Position numbers and translations under genes: made by a program | The notes under the pieces: generated by a model | The model's input: only the letters and a program-made list of their open reading frames with translations | Told to the model about the DNA's origin: nothing | Database searches by the model: none | Shown: positions 48,456-57,408 of the stretch, in pieces | How positions within the stretch are numbered: position 1 is the first letter of the stretch | How the letters are laid out: each line of letters starts with the position of its first letter | Assembly: GCA_015152525.1 (NCBI GenBank) | Contig: SUTU01000002.1 | Coordinates: 101,239-165,238 of the forward strand | DNA: 64,000 nucleotides | Origin: Cyanobacteria bacterium SIG28 | Lineage (GTDB): Bacteria > Cyanobacteriota > Vampirovibrionia > Gastranaerophilales > Gastranaerophilaceae | Direction of reading: 5' to 3'

Positions 48456-49553
48456 TTATTTTTTACTTTTTTCATTTGCTTGCTGAACAATATCAACTTT
48501 TGGTTTATATTGTTCTTCAAGATATTCAATTTTTGCAGTCTTTAATAAACCTGCAGTTAAATCTTTTAGCATATCAAGTTGTTTAGTTGTTTCTAAATAA
48601 TATTTAATTTCATCCTTAACTTTTGCTAACGGTCTTGTTCCAGGTGCCACACGATCAGTAACTTTTATAATGTGATAACCATATTGAGTTCTTACAAGAC
48701 TTGGATAAATTGTATTAGGCTTCATTGAAAACGCTACTTGAGAAAATTCCGGAACCATAACTTCTTTCTCAAAATAACCTAATTCACCGCCTCTTTCACC
48801 GCTTGCTTTATCATCAGATTGTTCTTTTGCAAGTTTTTCAAAATCATCAGGATTAGCTTTTATTTCAGCTAAAACAGCTTCAGCTTTTTGTTTTTGAATT
48901 TGCATCAAGCCTTCAATCTTTTTATTTAACTCATCAGGTGAAATATCTTTGTTTTTAGCTTTAACTTCTCTTATCATTTGCAAAGTATCAGCAGATATTA
49001 AAATATGAGAAGCTCTAACTTGTTCTGCATGAGTAAATACTTTTAAATTTTCTTTATAATATTTTTCAATTTCTGCATCAGAAACATTAACTTTACCTAT
49101 AGCATTAATAAGTTTTTTTATTGCTATTTGGTGTTTTAAATCTTCTAAAAATTCAGAATTAGAAACACCTCTTCTTTTTAAAATCGAATTTAATTCTTCT
49201 TTAGAACCAACTTTATCAATTATAGATTTCATCTCAGCTTCAATATCAGCTTTAGAAACCTTAATACCTCTTTTTTCGATTTCACCTTCAATCAAAGCTT
49301 TTATAATCAATTCTTTTACAACTTTTTCTCTAAAAACACGATACATCACATTATCTTCAGTCTTTTTAAAATTTTCAGCACCGCCAAAATTTTTAAATAC
49401 TGAATTGTCAATTTCTTTATCAAACGTTTTATCAAATTCCGCCTTTGTTATTATTGAATCATTAACTTTAATAATTCCGCCAAACTTGTTGTTAAAAGAA
49501 CAACCTGAAAGTAAAAATACCGATAAAGCTGCACATGTTAAAATTTTTTTCAT
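48456..49553 (-). CDS. Parvulin-type peptidyl-prolyl isomerase lipoprotein (SurA/PrsA-like)
   Basis: A 365-aa foldase for exported proteins. The lipobox LLSGC at about residues 14-18 means it is membrane anchored outside the cytoplasm. A SurA N-like helical region follows (FDKTFDKEIDNS through RRGVSNSEFLEDLKHQIAIK). The parvulin domain begins VRASHILIS and continues in SDDKASGERGGELGYFEKEV and RTQYGYHIIKVTD. About 40 helical residues (KAKNKDISPDELNKKIEGLM and onward) are inserted between the first strand and the GG-LG loop, longer than in the usual parvulin. It precedes ssb by 14 bases in the mfd run. Confidence 0.9.
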   Translation of the reverse strand: MKKILTCAALSVFLLSGCSFNNKFGGIIKVNDSIITKAEFDKTFDKEIDNSVFKNFGGAENFKKTEDNVMYRVFREKVVKELIIKALIEGEIEKRGIKVSKADIEAEMKSIIDKVGSKEELNSILKRRGVSNSEFLEDLKHQIAIKKLINAIGKVNVSDAEIEKYYKENLKVFTHAEQVRASHILISADTLQMIREVKAKNKDISPDELNKKIEGLMQIQKQKAEAVLAEIKANPDDFEKLAKEQSDDKASGERGGELGYFEKEVMVPEFSQVAFSMKPNTIYPSLVRTQYGYHIIKVTDRVAPGTRPLAKVKDEIKYYLETTKQLDMLKDLTAGLLKTAKIEYLEEQYKPKVDIVQQANEKSKK

Positions 49554-49584
49554 TAACTTAACTCCTTATTAAATTCAACGTGTT

Positions 49585-52500
49585 TTATTTATTAGATTTT
49601 GATAAATACATATTTACACTCTTCTTTATATCATAAAACAAAGTTAGCAAAATGTTAAATATTTCTTCAAAATTTAAGTACTCACTATTTATTAAAAGTA
49701 TCGATTTACCTTCCTGACAAGACTTTGGCGCTATTGTAAATTTTACTCTTCTTAATATTTCACGGCTAAGATTATTTTTTAATATATTCCACTCATACTG
49801 TGTAAACGGAGTATAAACTCTTATTCCACCGGAACCTTCCCTTATGGTACTCAAATTACACTCTGTTGCCAGTAATCTTAGTTTAATTAGTTTAATCAGA
49901 TTTTCTACTTCCTCAGGAATTCTGGAAAATCTATCTTTCCACTCTGATACTATATATTCCAGTTCAGTTTCATTCTTAACATCAGCTAAACGTTTGTATT
50001 CAATCATTTTTTGTTCGCTTGAACCAACCCATTCATCAGGTATAAATGCCGTTACATTTATATCAACAATTGCAGGTTTTGGAGTTACTACAGCTTCACC
50101 TTTAAGCTCCTGAACAGTTTCTTCAAGAAGTTGACAATAAGTATCGAAACCGACATTAATCATATGACCGTGTTGTTTTGTTCCTAAAATATTACCAACA
50201 CCACGGATTTCAACATCTCGCATCGCAATTCGATAACCACTGCCTAACGTTGTAAATTCTTTTATTGCCTTCAAGCGTTCTGTTGCTTCTTTTGTTAATT
50301 CTTTACTTTTTTTGTATAAGCAATAGCAATAAGCTTGTTTTTCACTCCTACCAACTCTACCTCTTAATTGATAAAGTTGTGCCAATCCCAGCTTATCGGC
50401 TTCATGAATAATTATTGTATTCGCATTAGGAATATCTAACCCGTTTTCTATTATTGTTGTACATAATAAGATATCACTTTCATGATTTGAAAAATCTACA
50501 ATAACTTCTTCAAGTTGTTTTTCGCTTAATTGTCCATGTCCAATTGCAATTCTTGCATTTGGAACAAGTTTTTGTAATTCTAATTTAAACTCTTCAATAG
50601 TTTCTACTCTATTATACAAATAAAACACTTGTCCATCTCTATCAAGTTCATTTGTTATAGCATTCTTTACGGTTTGCTCATTATACTGACCCACAAAAGT
50701 CTTAATCGGCAATCTGTTTTGTGGCGGTGTATTTATTATAGAGATGTCTTTTATTCCTGATAATGACATATAAAGAGTTCTTGGAATAGGAGTTGCCGAC
50801 ATTGAAATAATATCAATATTCTCTCTTAATTCTTTTAATTTTTCTTTATGACGTACGCCAAAACGATGCTCTTCATCAATTACTAACAAGCCTAAGTCTT
50901 TAAATGCAACGTTATCTTGTAAAAGTTTATGAGTTGCAACAACAACATCACATTTTCCTATAGCTAAATTCTTTAAAGTTTCCTTTTGTTCTTTTTGACT
51001 TCTGAAACGACATAATAGTTCAACATTTATTCCAAATGGTTTGAAACGATCTTGAATTGTTTGGTAATGTTGTAATGCCAGAACTGTAGTAGGAACTATT
51101 ACTGCAACTTGTTTTAATGAAGTTACAGCCTTAAACATAGCTCTCATTGCAACTTCTGTCTTTCCGAACCCAACATCTCCACAAACAAGTCTATCCATAG
51201 GTGAAGATTTTTCCATATCTGTTTTAATTTCATTTATGGCTTTAGCTTGATCCGGTGTTTCAATATATTCAAAAGCATCCTCCATTTCGAGTTGTAACGG
51301 CGAATCTTCTGCAAACGCAATACCTTCCTGCATTTTCCTTCTTGCATACAACCTTAATAAATCATAAGCAATAGTTTCAACTTCTTTTTTGACCCGAGAT
51401 TTAGTATTCTCCCAATCACTACCGCCCATGCGTGATAATTTAGGCTTTATTTGTCCGGAACCTCTATATCTGCATAACATATTTATCTGTTCTGCTGGTA
51501 TATGAAGTTTATCTTTATTCGCATACTCAATAGTTAAGTAATCTTTTAGTTGCCCGTCAAATTCTTGCTGGGTTAATCCTTGATAGACACCTACACCGTG
51601 AACCGAATGAACTACATATTCACCCTCTTTAATATCATTTATGCTTTCAATAAACTCAGCTTTCTCTTTATAATAACGTTTACGACCGGTTGGAATTTCT
51701 TTTTGTCGTTTATTAAATAATTCACGATCTGTAATAACTAAAATTTTACCGTCTTGAATTTCACATCCTTGCGAATTTATATTTTGAACATAATTCACAC
51801 CGGTTATACCCTGTTCATTTAAAAGTTCTGCAACCCTCTCTTTATAATCAGTAGCTATGTATATTTGATAATCATTTCTTTGTTTAATGTATTGAGCAAT
51901 ATTTTCAAAATTAGCATCAAATATCGGAATATTACCTGAATCAATATCAATAACTTCATTATTTTCATCTGATAAAAAATTATTGAAAGATATTTTCTGA
52001 AATCCTGCCATTTTTTGAACTATTTCAGCTAAATTCAAATGGTTATTTGACTTGAGTTCTTCAAGCAATTCTACTCTTAGTGCTTCTTGATACGAATTTT
52101 CAAAATTATCACAAATCTGCTCCAATTTTGAAAATACTTCGGTTTGTTCATCAAAAACGATTATATAATCGTTAAAATAAGTCAAAGCACTGACTAAATT
52201 ATCATTAAAATAAGACTGGTAAGCATTTATTCCTTCAAAATAACCTTCTTCACACAATTGATCTTTTATATTTACCGATAATTCCGAAGGCGTATTTTCC
52301 GGTAAAACAAATTTATAAACAGGAAGAATTTCTACCTCAGAAATTTTTTCAATAGATTTTTGAGTCTCGTTATCAAAATATCTGATATCAACAATTTCAT
52401 CCCCCCAAAATTCAATTCTGACAGGATAATCTTGCAAAGTATAAATATCAGCAATATCACCACGAATAGAAAATTCGCCAATATCAGACACCATGGTTGA

Positions 52501-52959
52501 TCGCTTATAACCCAAACTAACAAATTGTTTCAGCAATTGTTTTTGTGATATGGAATCACCAATTTTTAAACAATATCTATTATCAACAAAAAATTTTTCA
52601 TCCGGAAATTTTTCAGCTAAAACCTTAACAGGCGCAATAATAACATCCGGTTTATTCCTTAATACTTTAATTTGTCTTTGATAATCGTACAAATTGACTC
52701 TTACAGTTTCGTAAGGTGAAACATTTTGATAGGGTAAAATTACATTATTAATTTGCCAAAATTTCTCTAGATCTACAGAATATTTTAATGCGGCTTGTTC
52801 TGTTGATGTAACGAACAAAAGTTTTTTACCAGAGATTTTTTTAATATAATTTAACAATAAAATACGACTGAAAGAAGTTAAACCTGTTAGTGTAAAACTT
52901 TTTCCATTTCTAACATATCTCTCAAATCTATTAAAAAAAGAACTATTTTCTAAATTCAT
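49585..52959 (-). CDS. mfd: Transcription-repair coupling factor Mfd
   Basis: Removes RNA polymerase stalled at lesions and recruits UvrA. The 1124-aa protein has the UvrB-like N-terminal module, the RNA-polymerase-interacting domain (GEYVVHSVHGVGVYQGL and later LTIEYANKDKLHIPAEQ), and the RecG-like motor: Walker A VCGDVGFGKTEVAMRA, DEEH in LVIDEEHRFGVRHKEK, SATPIPRTL and LRGRVGRSEKQAY. A TRG region and C-terminal domain follow. It starts inside the RWYD gene with a 4-base ATGA overlap. The parvulin gene begins 31 bases beyond its stop. Confidence 0.98.
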   Translation of the reverse strand: MNLENSSFFNRFERYVRNGKSFTLTGLTSFSRILLLNYIKKISGKKLLFVTSTEQAALKYSVDLEKFWQINNVILPYQNVSPYETVRVNLYDYQRQIKVLRNKPDVIIAPVKVLAEKFPDEKFFVDNRYCLKIGDSISQKQLLKQFVSLGYKRSTMVSDIGEFSIRGDIADIYTLQDYPVRIEFWGDEIVDIRYFDNETQKSIEKISEVEILPVYKFVLPENTPSELSVNIKDQLCEEGYFEGINAYQSYFNDNLVSALTYFNDYIIVFDEQTEVFSKLEQICDNFENSYQEALRVELLEELKSNNHLNLAEIVQKMAGFQKISFNNFLSDENNEVIDIDSGNIPIFDANFENIAQYIKQRNDYQIYIATDYKERVAELLNEQGITGVNYVQNINSQGCEIQDGKILVITDRELFNKRQKEIPTGRKRYYKEKAEFIESINDIKEGEYVVHSVHGVGVYQGLTQQEFDGQLKDYLTIEYANKDKLHIPAEQINMLCRYRGSGQIKPKLSRMGGSDWENTKSRVKKEVETIAYDLLRLYARRKMQEGIAFAEDSPLQLEMEDAFEYIETPDQAKAINEIKTDMEKSSPMDRLVCGDVGFGKTEVAMRAMFKAVTSLKQVAVIVPTTVLALQHYQTIQDRFKPFGINVELLCRFRSQKEQKETLKNLAIGKCDVVVATHKLLQDNVAFKDLGLLVIDEEHRFGVRHKEKLKELRENIDIISMSATPIPRTLYMSLSGIKDISIINTPPQNRLPIKTFVGQYNEQTVKNAITNELDRDGQVFYLYNRVETIEEFKLELQKLVPNARIAIGHGQLSEKQLEEVIVDFSNHESDILLCTTIIENGLDIPNANTIIIHEADKLGLAQLYQLRGRVGRSEKQAYCYCLYKKSKELTKEATERLKAIKEFTTLGSGYRIAMRDVEIRGVGNILGTKQHGHMINVGFDTYCQLLEETVQELKGEAVVTPKPAIVDINVTAFIPDEWVGSSEQKMIEYKRLADVKNETELEYIVSEWKDRFSRIPEEVENLIKLIKLRLLATECNLSTIREGSGGIRVYTPFTQYEWNILKNNLSREILRRVKFTIAPKSCQEGKSILLINSEYLNFEEIFNILLTLFYDIKKSVNMYLSKSNK

Positions 52960-53291
52960 TCGTTATAATTTGGGCTTTCGTACTCAATACCCATTTCTTT
53001 AATAGCTGCTATAAACCTTTCAGCACAAGAATGTTGCACCTCAGGCGGTACAACTCTTAAAATCTCAACAGTTTTTGAGATAATAGGGTCTTTGTCGTAC
53101 CATCTGCTACCATTGACAGGTTTTACCAAATCATAAAATCTGTCAAGCGCCTCTTTGGATACTTTTTGTTCTAATTTATCAAGAAAAATCACCGCATGCT
53201 CTTTTAATTCATCTTGATAATTTTTCAATAATTCTATTACTTCTAACAATTTTGGATCGTGGTCATACCATCTTTTATAAGCGGGACTCAT
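52956..53291 (-). CDS. RWYD-repeat protein, copy 2 (unknown family)
   Basis: A 111-aa helical protein of two units beginning KRWYDHDP (residues 6-13) and SRWYDKDP (62-69), again 56 residues apart. Each is followed by a helix of similar pattern (KLLEVIELLKNYQDELKEHA and IISKTVEILRVVPPEVQHSC). The last helix matches that of copy 1 (LLPEALQKEVALELI against VVPPEVQHSCAERFI). It overlaps murA by 17 bases, with GGGGGTG as ribosome site inside murA, and overlaps mfd by 4 bases. So it is translated with both. Function unknown; the link with a repair translocase and a wall enzyme is by position only. Confidence 0.85.
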   Translation of the reverse strand: MSPAYKRWYDHDPKLLEVIELLKNYQDELKEHAVIFLDKLEQKVSKEALDRFYDLVKPVNGSRWYDKDPIISKTVEILRVVPPEVQHSCAERFIAAIKEMGIEYESPNYNE

Positions 53292-54591
53292 TTAGCACCC
53301 CCATATTATTAACACTTATTTCATCATTAAATCTTTGTATTTTTGCACCTAACTTATGCAACTTATGTTCAAACGCTTCATACCCTCTGTCAATGTGATG
53401 CAATTTTTCAATAATTGTATCACCATTAGCCATTAAGCCAGCAAGAACAAGAGCTGCACCAGCACGCAAATCACTTGCTGCAACAGTAGCACCTGTTAAA
53501 TTCTTAACACCTTTTATAATCGCATGGTTTCTATCTTGGTGAATATCAGCACCCATACGTCTTAAATCAGGAACCTGCATAAACCTGTTTTCATATAAAC
53601 TTTCAGTTATAATTCCAACACCGTTTGCCGTAGTTAACAGAGTCATGGCAATTGCTTGTAAATCTGTTGGAAATCCCGGATATGGCTGAGTTACAAAATT
53701 CACGGATGTTAAACGATTTCTGCAACTAACTTCAATTGTTGTAGGATCAGCAAGTTTAATATTAGCACCCATTTTAATTAATTTATCGTTAAAAAATGTC
53801 AAATGCGCCGGATATATATTTCTAATTAAAGCTTTACCTTTAGTCGCTACAACAGCTGCCATATATGTACCGGCTTCAATCCTATCAGGAATTGTTGTAT
53901 ACTCTGCTGAATGTAATGACTCTTGTTTTACACCATTAATCACAATTTCAGAAGTACCTGCACCTGTTATATCCGCACCAATAGTATTTAAAAAATTCGC
54001 CAAATCAACAATTTCCGGTTCTTGAGCCGCATTTTGTATTCTTGTGGAACCTTGTGCAGTTACTGCAGCCAACATTAAATTTTCAGTAGCACCGACAGAC
54101 GGTATATCCAAATAGATATCAGTACCTACAAGTTTTGGAGCTTTAGCATGCACATAACCGTTTTCAATCTTAATCTTTGCGCCAAGAGTTTCTAAACCTT
54201 TAATATGAAAATCAACTCTTCTTTCACCAATTGCACAGCCGCCTGGTAAAGCTACAATACCCTCTTTGCATCTTGAAATTAAAGCCCCTAAAATTGTAAA
54301 AGATGCTCTCATTTTACTAACCAGTTCATACTTTGCTGTAACTGATGTTATATTTGTTGCATCTACCACTACAGACTTTTCGTTTTTATCATAAATAAGT
54401 TTTGCGCCTAAATCAGATAGTACGTTTAACATTATGGAAACATCTGTTAAATCAGGCACATTATAGATTTTTGTACATCCCTTTACTAATATGGAAGCCG
54501 CAAGAAGTTTTAATACAGAATTTTTAGCACCACCTATTGATACTTCCCCTTTTAAGCTTTCGCCACCATGAATTTTAAACTTCTCTGCCAA
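53275..54591 (-). CDS. murA: UDP-N-acetylglucosamine 1-carboxyvinyltransferase
   Basis: First committed step of peptidoglycan synthesis. The 438-aa protein has the two-domain EPSP-synthase fold: IGGAKNSVLKLLAASIL at the N-terminus, the catalytic loop LPGGCAIGERRVDFH with the phosphoenolpyruvate/fosfomycin-binding Cys, PSVGATENLMLAAV, and PYPGFPTDLQAIAMTLL and SDLRAGAALVLAGL in the second half. The start is TTG, which lies four bases after GGAGG; no better ATG is near. A promoter (TTTACA-17-TATTAT) precedes it. It begins the run murA-RWYD-mfd-parvulin-ssb-kinase-pdxA. Confidence 0.97.
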   Translation of the reverse strand: MAEKFKIHGGESLKGEVSIGGAKNSVLKLLAASILVKGCTKIYNVPDLTDVSIMLNVLSDLGAKLIYDKNEKSVVVDATNITSVTAKYELVSKMRASFTILGALISRCKEGIVALPGGCAIGERRVDFHIKGLETLGAKIKIENGYVHAKAPKLVGTDIYLDIPSVGATENLMLAAVTAQGSTRIQNAAQEPEIVDLANFLNTIGADITGAGTSEIVINGVKQESLHSAEYTTIPDRIEAGTYMAAVVATKGKALIRNIYPAHLTFFNDKLIKMGANIKLADPTTIEVSCRNRLTSVNFVTQPYPGFPTDLQAIAMTLLTTANGVGIITESLYENRFMQVPDLRRMGADIHQDRNHAIIKGVKNLTGATVAASDLRAGAALVLAGLMANGDTIIEKLHHIDRGYEAFEHKLHKLGAKIQRFNDEISVNNMGVLNESRL

Positions 54592-54613
54592 TTTTCCTCC
54601 AATCTACTCTACA

Positions 54614-54642
54614 ATAATACAATTATTATAGTTTATTGTAAA
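54614..54642 (-). promoter_or_regulatory. Promoter of the murA-mfd run
   Basis: On the minus strand TTTACA (54637-54642), a 17-bp spacer and TATTAT (54614-54619). A short leader with GGAGG leads to the TTG start at 54591. Confidence 0.65.
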
Positions 54643-54679
54643 GTCTATTAATTAGCAAAAGCATGATATATTTTTAACA

Positions 54680-54847
54680 TTAACCTGCTCGACGCATTAA
54701 ATCAGAGAGTTTAACGTCTTTCGATTTCAAAGAAGGTTCTTTCTTTGGTTCGATTATACTTTCCTCTTTAAACTGAGATAAACCTATTTTTTGAGGTTCT
54801 TTTTCAAAAATAAAAACTTTTTGTAATATTTTATAAAAGGTTTCCAT
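54680..54847 (-). CDS. Small protein, 55 aa
   Basis: A short reading frame with an excellent ribosome site (AAAGGAG, six bases before ATG) and coding-like composition. The protein starts METFYKILQKVFIFEKEPQK, is rich in Lys and Glu, contains no membrane helix, and ends in SDLMRRAG. I do not recognise it. It stands alone between murA and the unknown gene at 54886, in a stretch that would otherwise be an unusually long gap. Its -10 may lie in the AT-rich region shared with the divergent gene. Confidence 0.6.
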   Translation of the reverse strand: METFYKILQKVFIFEKEPQKIGLSQFKEESIIEPKKEPSLKSKDVKLSDLMRRAG

Positions 54848-54885
54848 AAGTTTCTCCTTTAAATATTATACTATAAAACTTAATA

Positions 54886-55680
54886 ATGCCTTCATATATT
54901 AAAACTATTTTTACTCTTACAAACAACGACCATTGTGATACAATAAAATTATTAGATAACAGGGAGAAAAATTTGAATAAAGGTTTTTATGAAGATTTAG
55001 ATACTAATTTTGCGATGGCTTGTAAATTATCAGAGCTGAATTTTTCTCATGATAAACTTATCGAACTATTAAAAACAGGTAATATTCCTGAAAAACAAAT
55101 AGCAGCTATGCAACTTGATACCATACTAAATGAAAACGAAGCTAAAATTTTGATTGATAATTTAACAGGATGCGATGGTAAAATTAGAGAAGCCGTAGCT
55201 TTAAAAATTAATCAATTACTTCACCAAAACAAAGAAATCGCAAAATTATTCATTTTTCCTGAAATATTTGCAGATGCCACAATTGATATCAATGGAAACA
55301 TCTGTCGTTTAGTTATTGATAGTGTCGAAGTTTTATCATCTAACGAAACGTTTTCAAAGATGTATATAAAAAAAATATTACAATTCATAAAAGAATGCTT
55401 TACAGAACTAGATAACTTCATTTTTCGAGATAAAAAATATGTCATTAACAAACAACTTTTCAAATTATATTGGGCTCTGGAAGCTTTAAAAGTTTTTGTC
55501 AATAATATTGATAAAAACATATTAAAAACTATTCTTGAAAGAGCAAGCCTTGAAAAAGAATATACAATTAGAGAAAAAGTTGCTCAAATTCTTGTATTAA
55601 TCAATTCTGATGATTTTCTTGGCTTAAAAAGCAAACTTACTATTGACGAAAATTATTACGTAAGACAAGCTTTAAGCTAG
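54886..55680 (+). CDS. HEAT-repeat-like protein, 264 aa
   Basis: A helical protein of regular helix pairs resembling HEAT or Armadillo repeats: IPEKQIAAMQLDTILNENEA, GKIREAVALKINQLLHQNKE and, at the end, YTIREKVAQILVLINSDDFL. No signal peptide or membrane segment. No Shine-Dalgarno stands before the ATG; TATAAA ends eight bases before it, so this may be another leaderless message, less clear than the others. Its stop lies 9 bases inside the convergent prmC. A protein-binding role is likely from the fold, but partner unknown. Confidence 0.7.
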   Translation: MPSYIKTIFTLTNNDHCDTIKLLDNREKNLNKGFYEDLDTNFAMACKLSELNFSHDKLIELLKTGNIPEKQIAAMQLDTILNENEAKILIDNLTGCDGKIREAVALKINQLLHQNKEIAKLFIFPEIFADATIDINGNICRLVIDSVEVLSSNETFSKMYIKKILQFIKECFTELDNFIFRDKKYVINKQLFKLYWALEALKVFVNNIDKNILKTILERASLEKEYTIREKVAQILVLINSDDFLGLKSKLTIDENYYVRQALS

Positions 55681-56496
55681 TTTGCCATAAATAATTCTGT
55701 CAATACCGGCTAAATCCTTCTCAACAATAATATCAATAAAATTTTTTTCCATCATTGACCGTACTTGTTCGGCTTCATCAATCCCAAGTTCAAACATTAA
55801 ATACCCACCTTTTGTCAAATATAACGGTGCCTTTTCTATTATTTTTTTATAAAATTCTAAACCGTCATCTTTTGCAAATAATGCACAATGAGGTTCTTGC
55901 AAAACTTCCGGCGACAATTCCGTACCTTCAGGAATATAAGGCGGGTTTGATATGATTAAATCAAAAACCTCGCCTTCTCTGATTTTTTCAAATAAATCAG
56001 ATTTCCTAAAAATTGCACGATTATTAATTCCTAGACGTGTTACATTATCCAAAGCAACTCTTAGTGCATCCGTTGAAATATCTACACCTAAAACGGTGGC
56101 GTTTGTCTGTTTAGCTATCATACAAGCAATACAACCCGAGCCGGTTCCAATATCAAGAACATCCTCAAAACCTTCTTGTTTGATTATTTCAATCGCTTTT
56201 CTTACCAAAATTTCAGTTTCATCTCTTGGAATTAAAACATTTTCATTTACTTTAAACATTTCACCCATAAACCAAGATTCACCTATAATATGTTGAATTG
56301 GCTTGCGTTTACTAACACGTAATTCAACTTTTTCTGAAATTAAATCAAAACCATCATCTGATAAAATCTTACCCTTAAGCCTATCAAGTTCAGTATAATT
56401 GCAAAAATGTTCAAGTAACATTTTTAATTCAATTTTAGCCTCATTTTCTTCTATTCCTGCATTAATTAACTTCTGCACTAAATCCTGAATATTCAT
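55672..56496 (-). CDS. prmC: Release factor glutamine methyltransferase
   Basis: Methylates the GGQ glutamine of release factors RF1 and RF2. The 274-aa protein has the helical N-terminal domain (with YTELDRLKGKIL) followed by a Rossmann SAM domain: GESWFMGEMFKVNENVLIPR, VLDIGTGSGCIACMIAK, and the active-site LIISNPPYIPEG. GGYLMFELGIDEAEQV is near the end. It usually lies next to prfA, which is not in view. The ATG follows a GAGAG site and overlaps the upstream gene by 35 bases. Confidence 0.96.
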   Translation of the reverse strand: MNIQDLVQKLINAGIEENEAKIELKMLLEHFCNYTELDRLKGKILSDDGFDLISEKVELRVSKRKPIQHIIGESWFMGEMFKVNENVLIPRDETEILVRKAIEIIKQEGFEDVLDIGTGSGCIACMIAKQTNATVLGVDISTDALRVALDNVTRLGINNRAIFRKSDLFEKIREGEVFDLIISNPPYIPEGTELSPEVLQEPHCALFAKDDGLEFYKKIIEKAPLYLTKGGYLMFELGIDEAEQVRSMMEKNFIDIIVEKDLAGIDRIIYGKLA

Positions 56497-56968
56497 TAAT
56501 TATTCTCTCTATTTCATCTCTTAAATCTAATTTTGACAAATTTTCAACATCTTTTTTTTCTAAAGAATATCTCTTACACAGTTTATCATAATAATAAATT
56601 TGTTTTTGAGTAGGTTTTTCCTTTGACATCTTTACTTCTTGTAAAAATTTACGTTTTTTCTTTTCGTACTCTTTTTGTTTTTCAATAAAAGGACGTTGAG
56701 ATTCTTTATATTCATAATAGCGTTTACACTCAATTATAAATAATTTTGTATCTTGTACAAAATCATCATTATCAATAACCTCACTTAAAAAAGGGAACCT
56801 TGAAGAATTTAATTCCAAATAATATTTTTCATCACCAAGAAACTTCTCCAGTAATTCTGAAGAAGTTAATTCTAAATTTTGTTTTACTAAAGCTCTCAAA
56901 TAATTACAAATACCGCTTTTCTGTGTCTTATCAAAATCAAGGTATATTCTGGATTTTATTTGATACAT
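56462..56968 (-). CDS. Hypothetical helical protein, 168 aa
   Basis: Not recognised as a whole. It is very rich in Lys, Glu and Tyr and mostly helical. The C-terminal 45 residues contain PTQKQIYYYDKLCKRYSLEK, which resembles the small helical element with TxKQxxYIxxLxxKxG found at the ends of various helicases and nucleic-acid proteins. The start at 56968 has AAGGAAAAT before it; a longer reading would add 12 residues without a site. The 3' end overlaps prmC by 35 bases, so it is tightly linked to prmC, and the small gene ahead of it overlaps or abuts. Confidence 0.7.
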   Translation of the reverse strand: MYQIKSRIYLDFDKTQKSGICNYLRALVKQNLELTSSELLEKFLGDEKYYLELNSSRFPFLSEVIDNDDFVQDTKLFIIECKRYYEYKESQRPFIEKQKEYEKKKRKFLQEVKMSKEKPTQKQIYYYDKLCKRYSLEKKDVENLSKLDLRDEIERIINEYSGFSAEVN

Positions 56969-56997
56969 ATTTTCCTTATCTTTTGTTTTAAACTGTA

Positions 56998-57180
56998 TTA
57001 ACACAATTTAAACAAATCATCAGGTGAAAACCTTTTCTTCTGTTGCTCTTGTAAATTCCTGAACTGTAGCAATTTTTCATAGAATGGATTTGTATGATAT
57101 TCTGTATTATCAGAACTAACTGTTTCCTCTAAATTAGTATTAGTAATAACTGTAAATCTAGAATGTTTGTCTGTTGACAT
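56998..57180 (-). CDS. Small protein, 60 aa
   Basis: A short frame beginning MSTDKHSRFTVITNTNLEET. The start at 57180 is supported by GAGGT seven bases upstream; a TTG six bases earlier is less well placed. It is polar, with an aromatic segment (NPFYEKLLQFRNLQEQQ) that may be a helix. It ends 29 bases before the next gene of this small operon. I do not recognise it. Confidence 0.55.
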   Translation of the reverse strand: MSTDKHSRFTVITNTNLEETVSSDNTEYHTNPFYEKLLQFRNLQEQQKKRFSPDDLFKLC

Positions 57181-57295
57181 GTTCAATACCTCGCTTATCT
57201 TTAAATATATCTCTTGTATATATAAAGTATTTAAGCTTCAAAAAATTGCCTTTTTTTGTTCGTTTTATTAAGAATTGTAACAAATCTATTAAAAT

Positions 57296-57311
57296 TTTAC
57301 AAATTTGTAAA
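57296..57311. promoter_or_regulatory. 16-bp palindrome upstream of the phosphate transporter
   Basis: TTTACAAATTTGTAAA is a perfect 16-bp palindrome about 100 bases before the Na+/Pi transporter gene, and about 13 bases after a TTGTAACAA site (57275-57283). It may be a regulator-binding site. Confidence 0.5.
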
Positions 57312-57408
57312 TATTTCTAAACATTTCCAAGTTTTGTCGATGAAAATTTTTGCTTATGATACACTAAATACATATGCCCTTTTTAGGGTAAGAGGAAGGA
57401 AAAAGATT

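Noticed and set aside
57256..57408. 51 extra N-terminal residues for the Na+/Pi transporter
   Set aside because: The stretch holds promoter-like sequence and palindromes, and a good ribosome site precedes the internal ATG at 57409.
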